Shown: piece after piece, positions 56,601 to 64,000 of the stretch
Position numbering within the stretch: the first letter of the stretch is position 1
Layout of the letters: each line of letters starts with the position of its first letter
Source of the DNA: Biancaea sappan
Taxonomy: Eukaryota > Streptophyta > Magnoliopsida > Fabales > Fabaceae
Assembly: GCA_037074585.1 (NCBI GenBank)
Contig: CM073494.1
Coordinates: forward strand, 64,969,501-65,033,500
Direction of reading: 5' to 3'
Length of the DNA: 64,000 nt
Notes under the pieces: generated by a model
What the model was told of the DNA's origin: nothing
Databases searched by the model: none
The model's input: the letters and a program-made list of their open reading frames with translations, nothing else
Program-made: the position numbers and the translations under genes

Positions 56601-58493
56601 AGGTTTTTGTGTGGTTTTGTGACTTGGCCTCCACTTTTTTATCCTTTCTTGTTTCAACTTCTAGCATGAAATTATATATCTATATAAATATGAGTAATTA
56701 AAATGTTTGTAGAAAAATAGGAAATTTAGATAATTTTTTTATTAATTTAAAAGACTAAAACTTAACTTTGGTCTCTTGTAGTATTTCTCAATTTGATCTC
56801 TTATTATTTTCTCAATTTGATGCTTCATAAATACAATATTTTTCTATTTGGTGCCTTATAAATAAAATTTTTATTAATAATATCCTTCTATTAATTTGTT
56901 ATTAATAAGACTAAGTCTCAATTTACATATTATATAATGATAATTAAGCATTAATTTGTCAAAATAAAATATTACATATCGTTACATTTGTTAATTCATT
57001 ATTAACATATTGATAAAAAAATGTTTATGATAACATGTTTATTCATAAGGGACCAAATTAAAAAAAAATCTATATGTAATGGACCAAACTGAAAAGATGA
57101 TTTTATGAGTAACTAAATTAAAAATTTTTCCATTTATGAGAAACCAAATTAATAAGGCAATTTTTTAAAGAACCAACTTGAGAAATGCCTCATTAGATCA
57201 AACTATTTGCGAACATATCTTTCAGCGACTAAAAAGTAAGTTTAGTCTTAATTTAATTAATATAAAATATTTTCATTTAGTATGACAATTTAACGAAATA
57301 AAATGTTATATTTTAATTATATACTAAAAGTCTAAAATTATAATTAGATTATAGTTTAAGACACTGTGTACAATTTTTCTTAAAAAAGTTAGTCAAAAAG
57401 TTATATCATATTCTACGGAAAAAGCTAAGAAAGTTTTTGAAGTTTATAGGTTTATTTTTAAAATTAATATAAAATATTAAACATATGACGAAAAAAAGTC
57501 TAAACCGTCAAAAAGTAATGATCATTTGGTTCGTGGTGTCACAAAACCCATCTTTCTCATCAAGCTGTATTCTAGTAGTGGGCCCGCTCTTTTATGAGCG
57601 GATTTAAGTTCAATGATTTAAATCCATATAAAAATATCCTAAATAGTATGGAATATATATAGGTTCAATTCAATTTATTTTTAAAACCAAATCGAATCTT
57701 TTTAGTTAATCAAAAAATTAGATTTATTTAGTTTTAATTTTTGTACAATTTAATTTCGTTTTGAATGTTTGATTTATAATAATTTATATTTTTTATTTTA
57801 ATAAAAAATATATAAATATAAAAAAATTAATTAATTAAAAAAAGAGACTAAGTTAATTATAAAATATATAAAAAATAATTTTCTTGACATAAAAATATAT
57901 AAGCATAATATTATACAAAATATATATTTTTATATATATTAAGTTGGCTAAAACTGAAGCAAACCAAACCAAATCAACAACCGAAACCAACCAATAAAAA
58001 TTCATATTTCAAAAATAGATTTTGACCTCATTTTTCACTTTTAGTTGGTTTAGCTTGGTTTTAAACACCCCTACTAAATCGATTAACATGTTTAACCTGC
58101 GAACTAAATAGATGGGGCCTGTAGACTGGCCTTTTATATATCATTTTTATTTATGATATATAAACATAGATGTTTATATATTTATCTATTTGTAATTAAA
58201 TTTACTTATTTATATTTTATAAATAAAATAAAAAAATACATAATTCATTTTATTTCAATAAACTAAGTAAAGAAATATATCCTCAATTAAGTAAATTATA
58301 GTTTAGACACATTAAAAGTAATATTTATTTATATTTAAGAAAAATTTTTAAAAAAATAGAACAAAAATTTAAAAAGTAAAAAACATTGTACTTGGCCCAC
58401 AGACTAGCTCATTAGCTCCCATGCCAAGTAAAGATAGACTTGGACATCATATTCTAAGTCCAATTATAATCAAGTCAGATCGATCCATTTAAC
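56601..58493. other. AT-rich sequence without a recognised gene
   Basis: The part 56600-57200 matches 61900-62430 (see segment C), with phrases like CTCAATTTGATC and AATTCATTATTAACA. Near 57955-58075, AAACCAAACCAAATCAACAACC and TTGGTTTAGCTTGGTTTTAAACACCCCTA resemble ends of hAT-type repeats but were not resolved. Confidence 0.45.
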
Positions 58494-58502
58494 AGTACTA
58501 TT

Positions 58503-59279
58503 AAGCCTCGACGTACATCTTCATCTTTCAACATTTGCTAGGGTTTTTTCAACTAGAGGGGCGCCGGTGGGGGCTACCACCCATATTCTCATTCTCCTTC
58601 CTTTTCTTTCCTTCTTCGTGAGATTTTTTTCCCTTTTCTTTTTGTAGAAGATTTTCACTCTTCTTTGTAAGAGGCTTTTTGAAAATGAGATTTGGTTCCT
58701 TCATCTTCTTCCCTACTCTGTCGCCATGGAAACTAGATTCGGGAGAGAAGAAGCTATGGCAGGAGTTGGACCTTCGGCCTTCTATCTCTATGTCCCAGCA
58801 ACTGAAGTTCATGCCCTATTTTTCAACGATGCCGCCACTACGATGCTCGGTGTCTCCGGCTTGATGGCTGCACCCCTATCTTCTGTCAAATATACTCTGA
58901 ACTCAATGAAAGTTAATCTTGGAAATGGGGAAAGAAAGCTGCAAAGGCTTAGGAAGGCTGAGATCTTGCTGGATTATGTGGCAGTATCTTTCTTTGGGGT
59001 TGCTAGAATACTAGCTCTAATATAGGGTTTAGTGTGTGTTGCCTCTATTTAGTCCAGTTGATTTAGGGTCTAGAGGTATGTTGCCTCTATTTAGTCTTCT
59101 ATTTTTATTGTTTATGTTTTGATACTGATTTTTAAGGTATGTTGTCCTAAATCATGTATATTTTCTTATAAGTTCAGACTTATAATGTATTTAATTATCT
59201 GTAAGTCTAGTTAATCTTATATATCTCTGTCTTGGTGTCATTTTAACGAAAATGTCTTCTATTTTGTTCAAAAAAAAAA
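58503..59279 (+). mobile_element. Non-autonomous retroposon with poly(A) tail, longer copy
   Basis: Starts AAGCCTCGACGTACATC, ends TTCTATTTTGTTC plus a run of A. AGTACT stands at 58494-58499 and again at 59280-59285 as a partial target duplication. Its start and its last 250 bp resemble those of the element at 59768-60169, but the middle is extra. The frame at 58726-59025 (99 codons) has no domain I know. The 3' end is like that of plant L1 LINEs, so it is probably a LINE-derived element with internal deletion or a SINE-like partner. Confidence 0.7.
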
Positions 59280-59754
59280 AGTACTGCTCAAGTCTAATTT
59301 ATAAAGCCATTTTAGGTTAAGCTTAAAGCCTTACTAATTAATTCATATACACAAAACTTTGTACAATATTTATTATTAATATCTCTAAACATCATTCTTA
59401 CACCGAAGTTTTGATGTTTAAAGTAAAACCAAAAAATATGTGCATCATCATAATTTAGGTTGATATTTATTTTAATTAGAAAAAATAATAATTACAAAGG
59501 TTATTTGAATTTTTAATATTTGACATTAAAAGACAACAATATATTATAATCTCAAGCAATTTGCCAATTTAAAAGTTTAAATTATTGGACTAACATCAAA
59601 TATTGATATGTCTAATAAGATCTTGTCCCTTTTTTAATTCTTTTTGGGCTTATGGGCTTATAAAATTATGTTGGGGAAGTAGCAACTTTAATGTTGGACA
59701 AGGGCATATGGGCCTATCTTGATTGGGCTACATCAAAGTAATTTATTTCATTTC

Positions 59755-59767
59755 ATTTAAAACATTA
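59755..59767. repeat. Target-site duplication of the shorter retroposon (left)
   Basis: ATTTAAAACATTA; the partner at 60170-60182 has one mismatch. Confidence 0.82.
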
Positions 59768-60169
59768 TAAAAGCCTCAGTACGCATCGTTTTCCACGCTC
59801 TTGCCTATGTTAGGTTTTTCTTTTTCCAAAGGCGCCATAGCTAGTGAGGGCTGCTTGAGTCCCTACAGTTGCAAATCATCCACTGGCTCACTAGAAGTTT
59901 ATCTATGATCTAGGGTTTAAGGGCATGTTACCTCCATTTAGACTAATTTTGATTTAAAATTTAGAGGTATATTGTCTCTATGTAGTTTTTAATGTATTTG
60001 TGTAGGTTTTGATACTATTTTTAGGGTTTGTTATCGTAAATCATATATTTTATTTTCCCATAAGTTCATACTTGTGATGTAATAGTTGATTTTTAGGTCT
60101 TGAAAAATCTTATATAACCTGGTCTAGTGTTATTTTAATAGAAATGATTTTCATTTTGTTCAAAAAAAA
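59768..60169 (+). mobile_element. Non-autonomous retroposon with poly(A) tail, shorter copy
   Basis: About 402 bp from TAAAAGCCTCAGTACGC to TTCATTTTGTTC and nine or more A, flanked by ATTTAAAACATTA (59755-59767) and ATTTAATACATTA (60170-60182), a 13-bp target duplication with one mismatch. A poly(A) end and a long variable target duplication show LINE-machinery insertion. Confidence 0.85.
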
Positions 60170-60182
60170 ATTTAATACATTA
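60170..60182. repeat. Target-site duplication of the shorter retroposon (right)
   Basis: ATTTAATACATTA. Confidence 0.82.
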
Positions 60183-60216
60183 CTTGACAGATTTTTAAAG
60201 AAAAAGAAAAATTGAG

Positions 60217-60316
60217 ATTATCTCATGTTTTGGCACTAACATTAGGTCATGTTTCTTATCTAAATCATTATCTCATGTTTTGGCACTAACATTAGGTCAT
60301 GTTTCTTATCTAAATC
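60217..60316. repeat. Exact 50-bp tandem duplication
   Basis: 60217-60266 and 60267-60316 are identical, beginning ATTATCTCATGTTTTGG. Being exact in a decaying region, it is recent. Confidence 0.97.
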
Positions 60317-61253
60317 ATCCATTTATAATTGAATGATCAAAAAAAAAAACCTCATGAGATATTTTTAAATTTTTTTCTAAGATTTTACACCATTTCATTT
60401 AAAATAAATCGTCTAAATTTAAAGAATATGACCCTCATGTTCCTTTAGAATATAAGAAGATCTGTATTCAAGAAAAAGACACTTCTAGAATATTGAAGCA
60501 ATGTTGGAAGATATATTACATTTTTATGTGTATCATGTATTTTGTTGGTTGTAATGAAGTTATAAAATTCTTTTTAAGTGTTTGAATGAAATTGAAGAGG
60601 TGTGTTATTACGAGTGTTAATATTGGCGTGACTGATTAGAGTAGTTCAATTTAGTGCTACAAGTGGAATAAGCTTAGTCGATGGACGAATAGTCCATATC
60701 TAATATTTTAAAACTTCCTTATCTTAATACCTATTTTTTATTATTTAAATTTTATAAAGTGCCTTGAGAAAATGACTCAAGTGCATATTTGGATTTGCGT
60801 TTGAAGTAGCAAGACCACCTCTGTCCTCTCCAAACAAGATTTTACAGAACTTTCTTTCTATTTGGTTTTGCGGCTGTCAAAAATTGATTTTATCAAATTG
60901 TGTTTAGATGCAGTTTAATTTTGAACTTCATTTAAGCCCTCTAAAAATAATTTTGATAAAAATATCAAAAATAATATGTTTTTTCAAAATCGCTTTTCAT
61001 ATAAGAATTTATAAATTTAAATTACGGTAATATAAACTCACTTTTAACCAAAATCAAGTTAATTTAAAATTAGTTTACGCAACTCTAATCCAGACACACA
61101 CTTATAACCTAATCCAACTTAACCTTTAATAGATTGAGATGGCTCAAAATTGTAAAAAATTATTTGTTCTAATTAAATCTAATCCATTTCAATTATAGAC
61201 CTTGTAGAACTAGAGCCAAATTAAAATCGTCTTCGTCGTTGTTGTCAATGTCG

Positions 61254-61285
<32 letters not shown>

Positions 61286-61379
61286 GATAAAGTAACACTT
61301 ATTTTCAAAGATAACTAATAAAAAGTCTTAATTAACCGTATGCCTCATCCATTAAAAAGCAATTAAATCATTGTCAAGT
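60317..61379. other. AT-rich sequence, no gene seen
   Basis: Only an ATT trinucleotide run at about 61254-61285 stands out. Confidence 0.45.
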
Positions 61380-62450
61380 CTATAAATTTATTTATATTTT
61401 AAATTTATTTCTAATACCTTAAAATTTTAAAAATATTGATGTCTAATCTGGAGACAAAGTAATTAACTTGATATTATATTTTAATATAAATTATAATTTT
61501 ATTTTTAATATGACAATAAAGATTGTTAAAATATTTTATTACCAGAAAAATACATATATTATAGAAAGTTAATTTTAATGGCAAACAAATTGAAAAGTAC
61601 TGAATGTAATATTTCAAACAAAAATATTAAGTATAATTTACTTTAATTTAAAAATAAATAATATAATTTATCACAAATTTAATAATAAAAATCTAAGGCG
61701 TGAGGATTTGAGTATTTGAATATCACCGGTCACTAAAATTTTCCACGTTGATTTCTTTGAATTTATAAATGAAAGACTGATGGTGAAAGCTGACAAGGGC
61801 ATGTCTTGATTTAGACGAGGATGAAACAAATACAGAGACTTAAGAATAACAATGACAATTAAAAGAATAAAGAAAAAAAGAGCAAATTGGTAAAAAAACA
61901 AATGATTGTTAGACTTTGCGTGTGTTAACAAGCAAACTCAGATTTTTGTGTGGCTTGTGGACTTTGGCCTCCACGTTCTTGTTCGTTCTTGCTTCAACTT
62001 CTAGCATTGATCTATATATAATTTTTATTATTATTTTCAAAGACTAATGGCTCATTTTAGTCCTTCACAGAATTATATTATCATTTTAGTCTTTTGTATA
62101 TGGTATTTTTTAATTTGATCCCTCATATTCGTACATGAACTATTTCTCAATTTAATTTCTTACAAGCAAAATTGTTACCAACAATATATTTTTATTGCTT
62201 TACTATTAAGAAAGATAACTCTCAATCTGCATATTATATAATGATGATTAAGAAGCAACTTGTTATAAAAAAGATGTTACATATAATTACACTTGTTAAT
62301 TTGATTATTAACAAATTAACAAAATGATGTTATTAATAACATATTTATATACAAGGGATTAAATTGAAAATATACTTTTATGAGAAAATAAATTGAAAAA
62401 TATTATATTTATGAGGGACCCAATATAATTTTAGTCTATTTTAAAAATTA
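61380..62450 (+). repeat. Third, more diverged copy of the distal duplicated segment (segment C)
   Basis: Shares with 55740-57200, in order, ATCTAAGGCGTGAGG, TTGATTTCTTTGAATTTATA, GCTGACAAGGGCATG, AAATGATTGTTAGAC...TGCGTGTGTT, CTTCAACTTCTAGCAT and GCATATTATATAATGATGATTAAG. It is weaker than the A/B match, so it is the older event. Confidence 0.78.
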
Positions 62451-62739
62451 ATAAAAAGTATAATTTTTTTTTAAATATTTTAAAATATTATTTAAAAATA
62501 AATATAAGAAAATTAATATACATTCTAATGGAAAGTAAATTTATGAATGTTAAGTGATGTGTCCGTCAAGAGAGAAGGAAAAAGACACATTGTTATTTTA
62601 TGAAAATGGAGAGGTTGGTACAATAAATTAGATTTTAATGTCTCTGTCCTTGTAGACGATTTTATCTTCCAACGTGTAACGCATTTTAATTTAAAAGAAA
62701 AAAAGGGAATTTATTATGGTCCACAACAAAAGGCGTGTT

Positions 62740-62775
<36 letters not shown>

Positions 62776-64000
62776 TTTATTGACATTCTTTAAAGTGTAA
62801 GTGAGGGTTAGAAACACGTTAGGTAAATTTGATTTTTGAATAGAATTAATTTTGTATAAACTTAATTTATGTTTAAAAATTATTATTAAAAAAATAATTT
62901 TAAAAAATAATTTTATTTAAATATTAATTAATAAAAATATATTTGAATGTATAATTATTAAAAATAGTATAAATTTTATATTAATTTATTTTATTTGACT
63001 ATTAGTTATAATATTTAATTTATAAATGTTGTAGTGAAATAAATTTATTTATTTATTTTTAAATATGATTTAAATAGTATTTCCTGTTTTATTTATTTAA
63101 ATAATTATTAATCACTTAATTAAAAAATATTTAAAAATTAAATAATATTTTCTATCTTAATTAATTAATTAGTTCTTAATCATCTAATTAACTGAAATTA
63201 ATATTATTAATTGAAATTAGTTTCAAATGTTATTATTAATTGAAATTAATTTCAAATTCAATACTGTTATTATATCAAATTAATTTCAACAATTCATTAT
63301 TTTCAGATATTATTGTTAATTTAAATTAATTTCAAAATCAATGTTCCATAAAATCAAAAAAGGGCCATAAAATAATAATAAGAAAAGAGCATATCACCGT
63401 CCTCTCTCTAAATATTAGAAAAGTCATCATCTTCATCCCCACTCCCCATAATATTAGAAAAGTCATCATCCCCAACCCCAACAAAGATTATAGAAAATAC
63501 AGAGCATGATTATTTCATAAGTCGTCGCCGGAGGAGAAAAGAACTAATGACAAAAAACAATTGATGTAAGAAAATGAACGACAGAAGGGTAGTAAAGGAA
63601 GAGAGTAATTACACAGTATAACCCAAAATCAATTATTAATTGAAGCTACCTCCATTGAACAAAACCTTGGTTTACTTCATAATCGAATGTGCCATGGAGG
63701 ATAAAACGCCAAACCAAACACTATCATTTTTGTGTAAAACACAATTCTGTCATGCTATTGTGCGTTTAAGGCTCTGAAACGCCGAACCAAACAAAGCCAA
63801 AAATCAATGAAGCGTATTTTTTTTTTATAATTTAGTATTCTAAAGACAATTTTTAATATATTTTTTAAATATTTTTCTCTTAATTTAGTTGTTTAAATAT
63901 AAAATATTTTAATTTAATTCTCACACATTTCTTCCCAGTTAAATTTTTCCTTTTGTATTGAAAGCATTTGCAGACACTTTGGACAAAAAAAAGATTAAAT
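62451..64000. other. AT-rich right-edge sequence
   Basis: TA run at 62744-62771. Several copies of the palindrome GAAATTAATTTC or near variants at 63195-63335. AATATTAGAAAAGTCATCATC repeated at about 63411 and 63449. AAACGCCAAACCAAACAC near 63705 and AAACGCCGAACCAAACAAAG near 63777 may be terminal repeats of a small element. No gene was recognised. Confidence 0.45.

Noticed and set aside
58726..59025. 99-codon open frame considered as a host gene
   Set aside because: It sits inside a poly(A) retroposon and has no recognisable domain; kept only as a remark under that element.

Overview
This window is nuclear DNA of a flowering plant, most likely a eudicot. The signs are a riboflavin synthase with an N-terminal extension of organelle-targeting type, L1-type LINEs with plant zf-RVT and RVT_3 RNase H modules, a FAR1/MULE transposase, a chromodomain-bearing Ty3/gypsy element primed by initiator tRNA-Met, and very AT-rich spacer. 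I recognise one intact host gene. Nearly everything else is transposable elements, their remains, and decaying segmental duplications. No species can be named from the sequence.

Layout. Positions 1-2.6 kb hold unclassified sequence with one possible host exon. From about 2.66 to 14.4 kb lies a degenerate minus-strand L1-type LINE. It is split by two later insertions: a 4.03-kb foldback element of Mutator type (2968-7001; 9-bp target duplication; arms of 1.9 and 1.7 kb) in its RNase H domain, and a solo Ty3-type LTR (10615-12781; 5-bp duplication) in its endonuclease domain. A second LINE (about 15.03-17.46 kb) has its 5' piece inverted, as expected from twin priming. It abuts a MULE (about 17.5-24.9 kb) with long terminal inverted repeats, a decayed FAR1-type transposase on the minus strand, and its own nested solo LTR (18954-21105; 5-bp duplication).

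From 25.6 to 32.0 kb is the host gene region. A GC-rich probable leader exon at about 25.63-25.95 kb is followed by a long interval with a roughly 1-kb inverted repeat, then the single-exon riboflavin synthase CDS (30806-31636). A MITE-like element follows at 32083-32919. A young Tekay-like Ty3 element (33110-42062) has near-identical LTRs, a 5-bp target duplication, a primer-binding site and a polypurine tract. Its one gag-pol frame is interrupted by only three stop codons.

The segment from about 28.2 kb to 44.3 kb (without the Ty3 element) is repeated downstream, more diverged, at about 44.9-56.7 kb. In the downstream copy a 1.33-kb deletion removed the front of riboflavin synthase, leaving a 3'-end pseudogene (48318-48466), and a degenerate Ty1/copia element (48715-53681) has inserted. 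A third, weaker copy of the distal part lies at about 61.4-62.45 kb. At 58.5-60.2 kb two short poly(A) retroposons share both ends. The rest is AT-rich and unassigned.

The genes form no pathway. The coherent story is nested insertion history plus segmental duplication around a riboflavin-biosynthesis gene. I saw no bacterial-type operon, CRISPR array, tRNA or rRNA gene.
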